64,000 nucleotides of DNA from Pontibacter vulgaris. GTDB taxonomy: Bacteria; Bacteroidota; Bacteroidia; Cytophagales; Hymenobacteraceae. The stretch is taken from the NCBI RefSeq assembly GCF_022758145.1, contig NZ_JAJVDH010000003.1, forward strand, positions 930,001-994,000, written 5' to 3'. Within the stretch, counting starts at the first letter, position 1. The number at the start of each line of letters is the position of its first letter. Both the position numbers and the translations under genes were made by a program. Below are positions 46,338-54,980 of the stretch, in pieces. A model generated the notes under the pieces. It did not search any database, was not told the origin of the DNA, and worked only from the letters and a program-made list of their open reading frames with translations.

Positions 46338-46545
46338 ATTAAGATGGTGGTTATAGAGGCCAGTTTCTTGACATGGGAGCATTATATAATGCATTATAGG
46401 CATAGATTAATTTATTTACAGGATACATGCTTCACTTATTGATAAATCATTGACGCTTTTTTTGGGATGCACCAAAATTTCATGTAACATTGCTGAGCGT
46501 AACATACCTGTAATACAGACAGTAAACCTAAATTAGGTTATAAAA

Positions 46546-46573
46546 AAGGTGTAGGCCTTATGACCTACACCTT
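46546..46573 (-). terminator. Terminator for the 96-residue minus-strand ORF
   Basis: Read on the minus strand, aaggtgtagg pairs with cctacacctt around an eight-base loop and is followed by a T run. It lies directly after the stop at 46581. Confidence 0.75.
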
Positions 46574-46580
46574 AATAAAT

Positions 46581-46871
46581 TTACTGTTTAAGAATGATTG
46601 AGAGTGTTAAATCGATATCCAATATAAACTGGAATTCGTATCCAACATCGTAATCAAGCAATGACAGTAAATACCCGAAGCCCAACATTAGGGCTTCTTT
46701 CATGAATCTGGAATGCGCAAAAGTTTTGGCGAACCCACGCACTCTGGATTTTACACTTCCCTTACTGGGGGACTGGGGTAACTCAGGATCTAGGTCAGAT
46801 GACTTCGAGGAATTGCACTTCCTTTGGTCGCCTGACCTTTTCCTTTTGCCACCCTTCTTCAACTTTCTCAT
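46581..46871 (-). CDS. Hypothetical 96-residue basic protein
   Basis: The product starts with a very basic, low-complexity stretch (MRKLKKGGKRKRSGDQRK) and continues SSDLDPELPQSPSKGSVKSR, with a hydrophobic C-terminal half. No known family is recognised. The main support is the strong terminator right after the stop. An overlapping plus-strand frame (46702-46929) lacks this support. It may be a small element-encoded regulator or not translated at all. Confidence 0.4.
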   Translation of the reverse strand: MRKLKKGGKRKRSGDQRKCNSSKSSDLDPELPQSPSKGSVKSRVRGFAKTFAHSRFMKEALMLGFGYLLSLLDYDVGYEFQFILDIDLTLSIILKQ

Positions 46872-47562
46872 CGTTTCTGAATTTATGGTGAAAAGTAAAT
46901 TATTTGTTCTGATTATCAGAACGTTGTAAACTCAAATATAGAGAATTGAACTTGAAACTTGGGGCTAAAGTTGTTCAGTTTATACACAAATATATAAGTG
47001 ATTGTAAATGTGTTAATTACAACGAAATACACAAAGTTATACACATGGTGTGACTACTATATTAGGTCGTTGATATATTGGTATCAATAATATTTTTGTT
47101 TAAATAATACAATTAAGGTGAAATTTATATAGGTTTGATTATATCAAATGGGTTCTTTCATCCTCTATTGTCAAATAAGTTATATTATTTAAATACAAGC
47201 TACTGTACATAAGTATACCTGTTCAGAACAAGAGTTGATAAGCTAGAACAACCACAACCGACTCAAAATGCTTTAAATCAGCATTATATCACAGATTTAT
47301 ATTCTGTAAATATATGCTATGTCTGTTTCAACACAGTTTTCCACAATTAAATATTCTATTTTTTTTACCTCAGATTGTAAGTAGCTGAGTTAAAAAATAG
47401 TATGATTTTACTCTATTATCAATAGGCAAAAGAATTGTAATTTAAAGAACGCTTAACCTGTCTTGTACCCCAAATTATGTTGTAAAACGGAATCCATTTG
47501 CTACCTAGTCCAACATTAATCTAAAGGGGGCGTTGTGTTTACTATACCTATTACCTTTTAAA
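46872..47562. other. 690-bp AT-rich region with DnaA-box-like sequences
   Basis: No gene is supported. Three words match TTWTNCACA: ttatacaca at 46980-46988 and 47037-47045, and ttttccaca at 47337-47345. The stretch is very AT-rich and could be a replication or partition site of the element, or simply a long promoter region. Confidence 0.45.
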
Positions 47563-48420
47563 ATGAAGCTGTTTACCCGTTCTACCCGTTACCTTTCAAT
47601 TCTTGTCTTATCCCTGCTTGTCTTCAGCTGCGAGGACACCGAAGTTACACCTGATAGGCCGCTCACGCTGGAAGAAGAGCAGCTGCTTTTAGGCAACCCC
47701 AGCCAAGCCAGTGATACCGATGCCAATAACTACCTGATTACGCGACCACAGTATGCCCTCTCCTACAGCAGGGACCGCGGCACGCCTAACTGGGTCAGCT
47801 GGCATGTAGAGCAAAAGTGGCTGGGGCAGGCAAATCGACAGGACGACTTTCGAACAGATCCCACACTTCCGCAGGGCTGGTACCGTGTAGGGCCATCAAG
47901 CTATACCGGCAGTGGCTTTGACCGTGGGCATAACACGCCTTCAGCAGACCGCACCAGCAGTGTGGAAGATAACTCAGCTACCTTCCTGATGACGAATATG
48001 ATCCCGCAGGCACCTAACCACAACCGCGTGCTATGGGCTGACTTGGAGGAATACACCCGTGAACTGGTAGAGGATGGTATGGAAGTGTATGTGATCATGG
48101 GCAGCTATGGCGCTGGCGGCACAGGCAGCAACGGGGCAATGCAGAGCATTGACCAAGGCAGGGTCATCGTGCCAAACCGCATCTGGAAAGTGTTGTTAGT
48201 ACTGGAAGCAGGAGAAGATGATCTGGAGCGTATCTCTGCTTCTACCCGCGTGATTGCAATCAATACCCCCAACAGCAACAGTGTTAGCGCAGACTGGGGA
48301 TCGTACCGTACCAGCGTGGATGCCATAGAGCAGGCAACAGGTTATGACCTGCTTTCCAACATACCCCCTGCTGTACAGCATTCACTGGAGGCTAAGGTAG
48401 ACACCGGCCCTACGCAATAG
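47563..48420 (+). CDS. Secreted DNA/RNA non-specific endonuclease (NUC1), lipoprotein
   Basis: This product of 285 residues starts MKLFTRSTRYLSILVLSLLV then FSC, a lipoprotein signal; a frame ten residues longer is less likely. The NUC1 (Serratia nuclease-type) domain shows the catalytic DRGHNTPSADR motif with its His and the metal Asn in MIPQAPNHNRVLWADLEEYT. These His-metal finger enzymes cut single- and double-stranded DNA and RNA. Exported to the envelope surface, it could degrade extracellular DNA for nutrition or against incoming DNA. It stands alone in the element, flanked by long spacers. Confidence 0.92.
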   Translation: MKLFTRSTRYLSILVLSLLVFSCEDTEVTPDRPLTLEEEQLLLGNPSQASDTDANNYLITRPQYALSYSRDRGTPNWVSWHVEQKWLGQANRQDDFRTDPTLPQGWYRVGPSSYTGSGFDRGHNTPSADRTSSVEDNSATFLMTNMIPQAPNHNRVLWADLEEYTRELVEDGMEVYVIMGSYGAGGTGSNGAMQSIDQGRVIVPNRIWKVLLVLEAGEDDLERISASTRVIAINTPNSNSVSADWGSYRTSVDAIEQATGYDLLSNIPPAVQHSLEAKVDTGPTQ

Positions 48421-48822
48421 GGTGTGAGTAGAGCGGTAATATGCCTTGTTCTGAAGCAATTTAAATAGTTTAAGTGATCGTGAATTAAAGGGTTTCAATA
48501 ACCTATTCTATTAGTGCTGTGACGAAGGCAAGCTAATACCATGCGCAAATGCAGGCCCTGCAAAACAGACCTACCCAGTCCACCCCAAACTGTTCCATTT
48601 CCCCAAGACTCCCCCACCCCTAAATTACAAGGCTCTAAAACGGAGGTGTGAGATATTTTTTTGGGATTTTTTTTTAATTCCAGTTGAGTATGCCCTCTCC
48701 TATCAAATACAGCTAGCTAGTTTTAACTGTCTTTAATTTCTCAATTACTGCTATTGTATCACATCTCCATTAGAACTACATTAGTAGTTCTATACAAAAT
48801 ATCCACACTTAAATCCCATTAC
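48421..48822. other. Intergenic, 400 bp
   Basis: AT-rich with C-rich patches (about 48600). No gene, RNA or clear repeat is supported; it should contain the promoter of the downstream GIY-YIG gene. Confidence 0.5.
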
Positions 48823-50466
48823 ATGGAACCACTCTTACTCATTGTCTTGGTAGTCATCATAGCCATTTGGCTAACAGGCAGAAGCAAACTTAAGAAAGAT
48901 AATCTCACCTTAACCTTACTACTGCAGAACACCAAGCAGGACAATCTGAAACTGCAAGGCGAGGTAACCAACCTGAATGGTAAAGTCTCAGAACTGGAGC
49001 AACATAACAATGTCTTAAGCAAGTATCAAGGCATTGTTGATGCTGACTTGGCGGCAAGAGAGCTGCTGCTTAGAGCAGAGCTGGAAGCTACCACCCTCAC
49101 AACGGATGCCCAGGCGGAGCTATCCCAAGCGCGCTCTGAAGCCAGAACAATTCGAGCCAGAGCCAAGGAAGATGCACAGGTGACAATAGACAAAGCAGAG
49201 AAGTTTTTGTCTACTGCATCCGTGGAAGCAAAGAGCATTGTGGAAGCTGCTAAAGGCAGAGCAGAAGAGATTGCCGGTGAAGCCTATTACGCCCTTAATA
49301 ACGCGGGTGAACTGGAGCGTACTGCCAAAGCCATGAAGAACATTGTCGATGGCTATGGCGACCGTTACCTGGTGCCAACTTTCTCCTTACTGGATGACCT
49401 TGCTGAGGAGTTCAGTCACACCGAAGCAGGTGAACGCCTGAAGGCTGTAAGGCAGGTAACGCGCTTGATGATCGAGGATAACCGAGCAGCAGCCTGTGAG
49501 TATGCAGAGCCAGCCAGAAGAACCACAGCCATACGCTTTGTACTGGATGCCTTCAATGGCAAAGTGGATTCAATCCTATCCAATGTCAGCAAGGACAACT
49601 ACGGCACGCTAGAACAACAAATTAGGGATGCCTATCAGGTGGTGAATAACAACGGGAAAGCCTTCCGTAATGCGGTTATTACGCCTGAATACCTGGAGGC
49701 CAGGTTGCAGGAACTGAAATGGGCAGTCGTGGCACAGGAACTCAAGTGGCAGGAGAAGGAAGAACAGCGCCGTATCCGCGAGCAGATCCGTGAAGAAGAG
49801 AAAGCCAGAAGGGAATTCGAACGGGCCATGAAGGAAGCCCAGAAAGAGGAAGACACACTGAAGAAACTCATTGAGAAAGCCCAACAGCAGGCCAGTCATG
49901 CTACCGAAGAACAAAAGGCCCAGTATGAGCTGAAGCTGCAGGAGCTGGAAGGCAGGTTGAAGGCAGCAGAAGACAAGAACCAGCGTGCCTTATCCATGGC
50001 GCAACAGACCAAGTCCGGTAATGTGTACATTATATCGAATGTCGGTTCCTTTGGGGAAAATGTTTACAAGATCGGTATGACCAGACGCCTTGAGCCACTG
50101 GATCGCATCAAGGAACTGGGGGATGCCAGCGTACCCTTCGAATTCGATGTACATGCCATGATCTACAGTGATGATGCACCTGCCTTTGAACGTGAACTCC
50201 ACAAGAAATTCCTGCGCCTGCAGGTAAACAAGGTGAACCCGAAGAAAGAGTTCTTCCGCATTGGACTAAAGGACATACGGGATGAAATCGAACGTCAAGG
50301 TATCAATGCTAAATGGACTATGACTGCAGCAGCACGGGAATACCGTGAGAGCTTAGCTTTGGAGCAGGAACTGCTCACGGATACAGTAAAGCAGGCGGAA
50401 TGGGAAAGATACCAGCTAGAGCAGGATTCTGTGACAGTGGATACAGAAGAAGAATTGGAAGCTTAA
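48823..50466 (+). CDS. DUF4041 / T5orf172 (GIY-YIG-like) protein with N-terminal membrane helix
   Basis: This protein of 547 residues starts at ATG 48823 (MEPLLLIVLVVIIAIWLTGR), which forms a membrane helix; a frame 23 residues longer is possible but unnecessary. It continues with a coiled coil rich in Ala/Glu, a DUF4041 domain (about 180-310, DGYGDRYLVPTFSLLDDLAE) and a second coil (about 320-400). The C-terminal T5orf172 domain begins GNVYIISNVGSFGENVYKIG and has the GIY-YIG layout (YIISN...YKIGMTRR...R-IKELGDASVPFEFDVHAMI and E in PAFERELHKKF). Such proteins are frequent in phages and islands; DNA cleavage at the membrane is inferred. A terminator-like hairpin follows. Confidence 0.85.
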   Translation: MEPLLLIVLVVIIAIWLTGRSKLKKDNLTLTLLLQNTKQDNLKLQGEVTNLNGKVSELEQHNNVLSKYQGIVDADLAARELLLRAELEATTLTTDAQAELSQARSEARTIRARAKEDAQVTIDKAEKFLSTASVEAKSIVEAAKGRAEEIAGEAYYALNNAGELERTAKAMKNIVDGYGDRYLVPTFSLLDDLAEEFSHTEAGERLKAVRQVTRLMIEDNRAAACEYAEPARRTTAIRFVLDAFNGKVDSILSNVSKDNYGTLEQQIRDAYQVVNNNGKAFRNAVITPEYLEARLQELKWAVVAQELKWQEKEEQRRIREQIREEEKARREFERAMKEAQKEEDTLKKLIEKAQQQASHATEEQKAQYELKLQELEGRLKAAEDKNQRALSMAQQTKSGNVYIISNVGSFGENVYKIGMTRRLEPLDRIKELGDASVPFEFDVHAMIYSDDAPAFERELHKKFLRLQVNKVNPKKEFFRIGLKDIRDEIERQGINAKWTMTAAAREYRESLALEQELLTDTVKQAEWERYQLEQDSVTVDTEEELEA

Positions 50467-50495
50467 CCTATAGGTGATACTTACAGGTAGACTAG

Positions 50496-50520
50496 GAACC
50501 CTGCTGACTGGCGGGGTTTC
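50496..50520 (+). terminator. Hairpin after the GIY-YIG gene
   Basis: aaccctg pairs with cggggtt (one G-T pair), then tttcttgcttt. Moderate strength. Confidence 0.5.
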
Positions 50521-50567
50521 TTGCTTTATAAGTTAAAAGTGAGTTCTGATTACCATCCTTAAAATTG

Positions 50568-50575
50568 CTAGAATA
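50568..50575. repeat. Left copy of the 8-bp IS target duplication
   Basis: ctagaata recurs at 51963-51970, directly outside the right end of the IS. Confidence 0.85.
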
Positions 50576-51962
50576 GAGACTGTAAAATAAACTGTGTCAA
50601 CGGATTAGGAGTATTACTTTTAACACAGTTGACATGGAAGAAAAAAACGAGCTGGATCTGGAAAAGATCAAGCGCCAGTTCCTGGAAGAGTTCTGGAGCG
50701 GCAAACCCACCTTTGGCAAAGACGGCGCCCTTGGCCCCTTGCTAAAACACTTCTTAGAAGCCGCCCTGGACGCGGAGATGGACCTGCATCTGACAGATGA
50801 GCAACGCAAACAAGGTAACCGCCGCAATGGCAAGGTCACCAAGCAGGTCCGTACCTCAGACGGTGTGATCGAAGTGGAGTCATCCCGCGACCGCTCGGCT
50901 AATTTTGAGCCGCAGATCATCCGCAAGCGTGAGACAGTGCTGGCCGAGAACCTGGAGCCCCGCATCCTGAGTATGTACGGTTTGGGCATGAGCCTTCGTG
51001 ACATCTCAGCGCATTTGAAGGAGCTATATGATATGGACATCTCCCACGACACCCTGGCGGCCCTCACCGAAAAGATCGTTCCCCAGGTAAAAGAATGGCA
51101 GGCCCGGCCGCTGGATAGGCTCTACTGCATCGTCTGGCTGGACGCCATGCACTACAAGGTCAGACAGGAAGGGCGCACCATCTCCAAAGCCGTTTATAAC
51201 ATTCTGGGCATTGACCGCCACGGCCACAAAGAGCTGCTGGGCGTGTATGTGTCCGAAAGCGAAGGGGCTACCTTTTGGCTCAGTGTTCTTACCGATCTAC
51301 AGCAGCGGGGTGTGGAAGATATGCTCATCGCCTGCATTGATAACCTCAAGGGCTTTGCCGAAGCCATCTGCAGTGTTTTCCCGCAGGCTGAAGTACAAAG
51401 CTGTATTGTCCACCAGATCCGCAATAGCATCAAGTATGTGGGCTCCAAGGACCAGAAGGAATTCATGCGGGACCTCAAGCCCGTGTACCGGGCAGAGACA
51501 AAAGAACTGGCCGAACTCAGGCTATTGGAGCTGGAGGAGAAATGGGGCAAGAAGTATCCTAAAGTGCTCGAGAGCTGGCAGCGGAACTGGGACAAGCTCT
51601 CTACGTATTTTAAGTACACCGAGCCGATCAGAAAGCTGATCTACACCACTAACACCATTGAGGGTTTTCACCGCCAGGTCAGGAAGGTGACTAAAACAAA
51701 GGGGGCTTTCCCCTCAGACATGGCCCTGCTGAAGCTGATATACCTGTCTCACCAGAATATCAGCAAAAAATGGGTTATGCCACTTAGTAACTGGAGTCAG
51801 ACAGCCCAGCAGCTCTCCATTTGGTTTGGCGAGCGTATGCAGCTGGATTTGAAGTGAGACGCACTTTAAAGTTTGGCCCTGTTGCTGTAAGGATTCACAC
51901 CACTACACCAACAGGGCCAGTAAATGAAAAGATGGAAATGACACAGTTTAAATTACACTCCC
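50576..51962. mobile_element. IS256-family insertion sequence, 1387 bp, complete
   Basis: Terminal inverted repeats of 24 bp (50576-50599 and 51939-51962) match at 20 positions and share the block aaactgtgtca. They flank one transposase gene and are bordered by the perfect 8-bp duplication ctagaata. The intact duplication and ORF suggest a fairly recent insertion. Confidence 0.9.
50634..51857 (+). CDS. IS256-family transposase
   Basis: This 407-residue DDE transposase of the Mutator/IS256 type has the N-terminal block LLKHFLEAALDAEMDLHLTD, RNGKVTKQVRTSDGVIEVES, the first catalytic Asp in YCIVWLDAMHYKV, the second in MLIACIDNLKGFAEAI and the C-terminal Glu in YTTNTIEGFHRQVRK. The length is normal, and no frameshift is seen, so it should be active. 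Its higher G+C than the surrounding element genes suggests a recent arrival from another host. Confidence 0.95.
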   Translation: MEEKNELDLEKIKRQFLEEFWSGKPTFGKDGALGPLLKHFLEAALDAEMDLHLTDEQRKQGNRRNGKVTKQVRTSDGVIEVESSRDRSANFEPQIIRKRETVLAENLEPRILSMYGLGMSLRDISAHLKELYDMDISHDTLAALTEKIVPQVKEWQARPLDRLYCIVWLDAMHYKVRQEGRTISKAVYNILGIDRHGHKELLGVYVSESEGATFWLSVLTDLQQRGVEDMLIACIDNLKGFAEAICSVFPQAEVQSCIVHQIRNSIKYVGSKDQKEFMRDLKPVYRAETKELAELRLLELEEKWGKKYPKVLESWQRNWDKLSTYFKYTEPIRKLIYTTNTIEGFHRQVRKVTKTKGAFPSDMALLKLIYLSHQNISKKWVMPLSNWSQTAQQLSIWFGERMQLDLK

Positions 51963-52214
51963 CTAGAATACGTTTCCTAGCCCTTCTTCCTCCGGTAGGG
52001 TGTAGTTAACCAGTTCAGTAAGCGGCACCTGAAGCCCTCGTGCCAGAGAAACCAGCACATCAAGCGTTACAGAAAACTTAGCCAACTCTGCCCTTTGTAC
52101 AGTCAGTTTAGAGACATCCGCAATATCTGCAAGCTCCTGTTGGCTCATATCTTTGCTCTCACGAAGCTTTCTTAAATGCGCGCCAAATGCCTGTACAGCT
52201 GCAGGATTCTTCAT
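51963..52214 (-). CDS. XRE-family helix-turn-helix regulator
   Basis: This 83-residue Cro/CI-like protein (MKNPAAVQAFGAHLRKLRES, SQQELADIADVSKLTVQRAE, LVSLARGLQVPLTELV) is a single HTH_3 domain. The stop codon TAG lies inside the IS target duplication, so the gene survived the insertion intact. It is divergent from the GIY-YIG gene at 52341, with about 125 bp between the starts, and probably regulates that gene or itself. Confidence 0.88.
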   Translation of the reverse strand: MKNPAAVQAFGAHLRKLRESKDMSQQELADIADVSKLTVQRAELAKFSVTLDVLVSLARGLQVPLTELVNYTLPEEEGLGNVF

Positions 52215-52340
52215 GCCTTAAAGGTGGCAGACTTATCTCTATCGACTGGTATCACATATGTATCCAAATACTTATATTTGCGTAAGTATTCCGACCCTCT
52301 AAGCTTTTCTGGTTACAGCTCCCTTGCTTTAGGAAAGTAC

Positions 52341-53030
52341 ATGACCAGACGGGATCAAACCAAAACAGTGCAGGCAATGGAGTTAAAAGTTGATAAGGCC
52401 GACTATGAAAAAGGCGGCATCTACATGATCACCAACACAATTGATGAGCGCGTCTATATAGGACAGGCGCAACACTTCTACAAACGCTACCTTTACCACA
52501 GGGCAAACCTAAAGGCCGGCAAACACCCCAACCTGCTTCTGCAAAATTTTGTACTGGATCACTCAGTGGATGAACTGGAGTTCTCTGTACTGGAAGTGAC
52601 AAGGTATCTGGATGCAAGGGAAATGCATTACATAGAATTATATAAGTCCATCTTTGTGGGCCATGGGTTCAACATCGCCAAGTGCAATATAAAGACCGCG
52701 GGTTTCGATGAAAAATTCAGGCTCAACTCCCTGTACCTGCACTATATCAAAAAGGGACATCAGGTGGAGTTAGACAGGCTTGAAGGGGTACTGGAAAAAT
52801 ACCGGGAACATTTCAGGAATATAGCGGCTTCCAACCTTTCCCTGTCTGAAGCAACGGAGGATGCCCAGTACGAGGCAAGGCTGTACCGGGACTTATACGA
52901 AGCCGCTCAGGAAGACCGTGATCTGTGGAAGCAGCGCTTTGACGTACTTGCTAAGCAGTTCAACAATAACGACAAGCAATCAGGACGCAGATTTGACATA
53001 GTATCAAACCAACTCTGCATATTTAGCTAA
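52341..53030 (+). CDS. GIY-YIG nuclease domain protein
   Basis: This protein of 229 residues starts at ATG 52341 (MTRRDQTKTVQAMELKVDKA), or at ATG 52377, 12 codons later. A GIY-YIG domain follows: GGIYMITNTIDERVYIGQAQ with the two beta strands, KRYLYHRANLKAGKHPNLLL with the Arg, and YIELYKSIFVGHGFNIAKCN. The C-terminus is a coiled-coil region (about 150-225). The longer frame begins inside the divergent XRE gene and is not favoured. It is the last gene of the element before the right border, and resembles homing/phage nucleases. Its target is unknown. Confidence 0.82.
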   Translation: MTRRDQTKTVQAMELKVDKADYEKGGIYMITNTIDERVYIGQAQHFYKRYLYHRANLKAGKHPNLLLQNFVLDHSVDELEFSVLEVTRYLDAREMHYIELYKSIFVGHGFNIAKCNIKTAGFDEKFRLNSLYLHYIKKGHQVELDRLEGVLEKYREHFRNIAASNLSLSEATEDAQYEARLYRDLYEAAQEDRDLWKQRFDVLAKQFNNNDKQSGRRFDIVSNQLCIFS

Positions 53031-53117
53031 ACTTAAATATCTTTGAGAAGACTGATAAGGTGAATGCATTTCTCCTGAGCCTTCTAAAAAAAATTGTCCG
53101 ATATATGTCCGAACAAA

Positions 53118-53157
53118 ACAAAAAAGCGCCGCAAATACTTGATTCACAGCGCTTTAA
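53118..53157 (-). terminator. Element-supplied terminator for ssrA
   Basis: Read on the minus strand beyond the ssrA 3' end: aaagcgc pairs with gcgcttt around a 20-base loop, then a T run. It replaces the original ssrA terminator stranded at 27287. Confidence 0.65.
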
Positions 53158-53168
53158 TATAATTAAAT

Positions 53169-53187
53169 GTGGAGATGCAGGGATTCG
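53169..53187. repeat. attR-like direct repeat inside the ssrA 3' end
   Basis: gtggagatgcaggga (53169-53183), identical to 27335-27349. It encodes the T-arm/acceptor end of tmRNA. Confidence 0.8.
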
Positions 53188-53536
53188 AACCCTGGTCCAG
53201 ACAAGGAAACCGACGGGCTTTCTACATGTTTAGGTTTATTCGGATTGTCGGGAGTTTGCAAGTATAAACCAGGCTTATGCGCCCTCCTTAGATGCTTAGT
53301 TTCGCCTGTGCACCGCACCCTTACACAGACTAGTAAATCGGATCGAAGCCTCTGATGTGCAAGCAGATTTACGAAACCTGCACGAGACTATGGCTAGTGC
53401 TTAATACCTAGATTAAGCAGCCATGGCGTAGTTATATTCGCCAGTTATTGTTCGAACGGATTTTTAACAGGTGGTACGTTCATCACCCGACATGCTTACA
53501 CGCAATCTGCACAAGCTGTCAATTCCGGTCATCCCC
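53170..53536 (-). ncRNA. ssrA: tmRNA (SsrA)
   Basis: The 367-nt RNA starts GGGGATG at 53536, followed by accggaattgacagc, and ends CATCTCC plus discriminator A at 53170; the two ends form a seven-pair acceptor stem. A T-loop ggttcgaatccc is near the 3' end. The tag reading frame (53442-53413) is GGC GAA TAT AAC TAC GCC ATG GCT GCT TAA, giving GEYNYAMAA, a Bacteroidota-type proteolysis tag. It rescues stalled ribosomes with SmpB. The 3' CCA is not encoded here, because the element joins directly behind the discriminator. It is the integration target of the element. Confidence 0.95.
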
Positions 53537-53701
53537 ATAAGTTAAAGAACAAATTCCTGATTTTATACTTCAGGAGGTATGCCACAAACATACGCAATTT
53601 TACAGCATTATGATCGTGGTTTCTTAAATATTAAACACATTTATACCTGCAAAAAGTTTCAGGTTAAGTATAAAGTATAGCTGCGCATTTCATAAAGTAT
53701 C

Positions 53702-53752
53702 ATAAAAAAACCGACCCTTCCTCGGCATGCAACAGGCACACCTCGGAAGGGT
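53702..53752 (-). terminator. Terminator of the transglutaminase-like gene
   Basis: Minus strand arms acccttcc and ggaagggt with an inner ccgagg segment, then cggTTTTTTT. Confidence 0.7.
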
Positions 53753-53794
53753 TTGGGTTCTCAACTTTAACTAATCTAAAACGGTTTATACCTG

Positions 53795-54931
53795 TTACTT
53801 CAGGGCTGTTGTCTGCTTATTCTCAATTACCGGTGCCTGGTAAAAATCTACTATCGAGTTGGTATACTTGCAGTAGTTGATCGGATTTGTGATCTGGAAA
53901 ATGGCTGGCTGTTTTGCGCCAACTGGTATCAGCATCAGCGAGTGTTTACCGTCTACTGTCTGGCGCTCAAACGCTACACCTTCGCGGTTATCGAAGCGCA
54001 CATCAAAGTAGTACAGGTATGGGTAGATCCAGTTTACATATTGCGCTTTGCTTGTACCTGAAAGGCTTCTGATCTCTAGCTTGTTATAGTTGTTGGCAAT
54101 TGCCTGCTGAAACTCCACTGCGTTAAGCGGCACATTGTTCAGCACAGGCATCACATCAAACTGGCCATCCAGCATCACCCATTTTTTCAGGTCGGGCAGG
54201 TATACTTCCAGCAGCACGTGGCCGGCACCATATTGCGTGGTTTCCACATCTTTTGTTTTAAGATTCAGGCGACGGGCTGGTAACCCAATGGCGTTAAGGC
54301 TGGCTGCTGTTACAATGCCGTATTCCACGCAACGGAACTGCTTTCCTTCCTTTACTTCGGCAAGTATAGTCAAGGCATCCGGGTTTGATGGTTGGTTCAT
54401 GCCGTTATGCTCCCACTGCTTGTGTACCCAATTCACCATACGCAGCGCTTTTTCGGTATCGTTGGCAGCGCCTTTTACAATCTCATCCAGGTTATACTGT
54501 TCGCGCAAAGTGTTCAGGAAATTGTTATTCTGGTTCTGCTCATAAGTTAAAGTATAAGCTGGTATATTATTGGTTCTGTTAAACTTCTGTTCTTCAAAAC
54601 CATAACCTTTAATTTCGGTAAGGGCGTAATCTTTACCGTTCAGCAGCACATAAAACTTATGCGATTTACCCGGCTTAACGTTAAAACTGATAGAATCTGA
54701 ATCGGTATAGAAACTGAACTTTACTTTATTGTTAGGCACAGGCACCTGCATTACATCCACTGCTATTTGCGGCGAAACATTCCAGCTGCCTCTCACCCAC
54801 TCTTTGTCAATTTTATAGTCAGCTGCAGTTGCTTTGGCGTTAATTACAGGCAGGCCTTTGTAAGTGTTTTGTGCAATGGCGTTAGCTGCCAGTGCCATAA
54901 ACACAAGCAGAAATGATAATGATTTTTTCAT
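53795..54931 (-). CDS. Secreted transglutaminase-like domain protein
   Basis: This 378-residue protein has a signal peptide (MKKSLSFLLVFMALAANAIA, cut before QN). A transglutaminase-core fold lies in the middle with the triad C201 (QFRCVEYG), H238 (GAGHVLLE) and D255 (VMLDGQFD). Flanking beta domains are of unknown type. Family members are protease-like hydrolases or cross-linkers acting on peptides in the periplasm. It precedes no obvious partner on the same transcript except the S41 peptidase gene 50 bp upstream, so the two may be co-transcribed and work in periplasmic peptide turnover. Confidence 0.85.
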   Translation of the reverse strand: MKKSLSFLLVFMALAANAIAQNTYKGLPVINAKATAADYKIDKEWVRGSWNVSPQIAVDVMQVPVPNNKVKFSFYTDSDSISFNVKPGKSHKFYVLLNGKDYALTEIKGYGFEEQKFNRTNNIPAYTLTYEQNQNNNFLNTLREQYNLDEIVKGAANDTEKALRMVNWVHKQWEHNGMNQPSNPDALTILAEVKEGKQFRCVEYGIVTAASLNAIGLPARRLNLKTKDVETTQYGAGHVLLEVYLPDLKKWVMLDGQFDVMPVLNNVPLNAVEFQQAIANNYNKLEIRSLSGTSKAQYVNWIYPYLYYFDVRFDNREGVAFERQTVDGKHSLMLIPVGAKQPAIFQITNPINYCKYTNSIVDFYQAPVIENKQTTALK

Positions 54932-54980
54932 GGTTTTATTTTGTACTAATGGTTGTAGATCAGAATGCTTGAACTATAGT

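Larger units (their letters stand above)
27336..53183. mobile_element. Integrated element of about 25.8 kb inserted at ssrA
   Basis: The borders are the 15-bp direct repeats at 27335-27349 and 53169-53183. The interior begins with a tyrosine integrase and replication/HTH genes and carries metal resistance, nucleases, a putative RNA-targeting ATPase and an IS256 copy. It differs from both flanks in nearly lacking the TATACTT/AAGTATA word. No relaxase or conjugation genes are seen, so it is a genomic island or mobilisable element rather than a complete ICE. Confidence 0.8.

Noticed and set aside
46702-46929. Plus-strand ORF over the 96-residue gene
   Set aside because: The terminator at 46546 belongs to the minus strand, and the plus frame shows no recognisable features.
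51963-52214. XRE gene disrupted by the IS
   Set aside because: Its TAG stop lies inside the target duplication, so the reading frame and stop are preserved.
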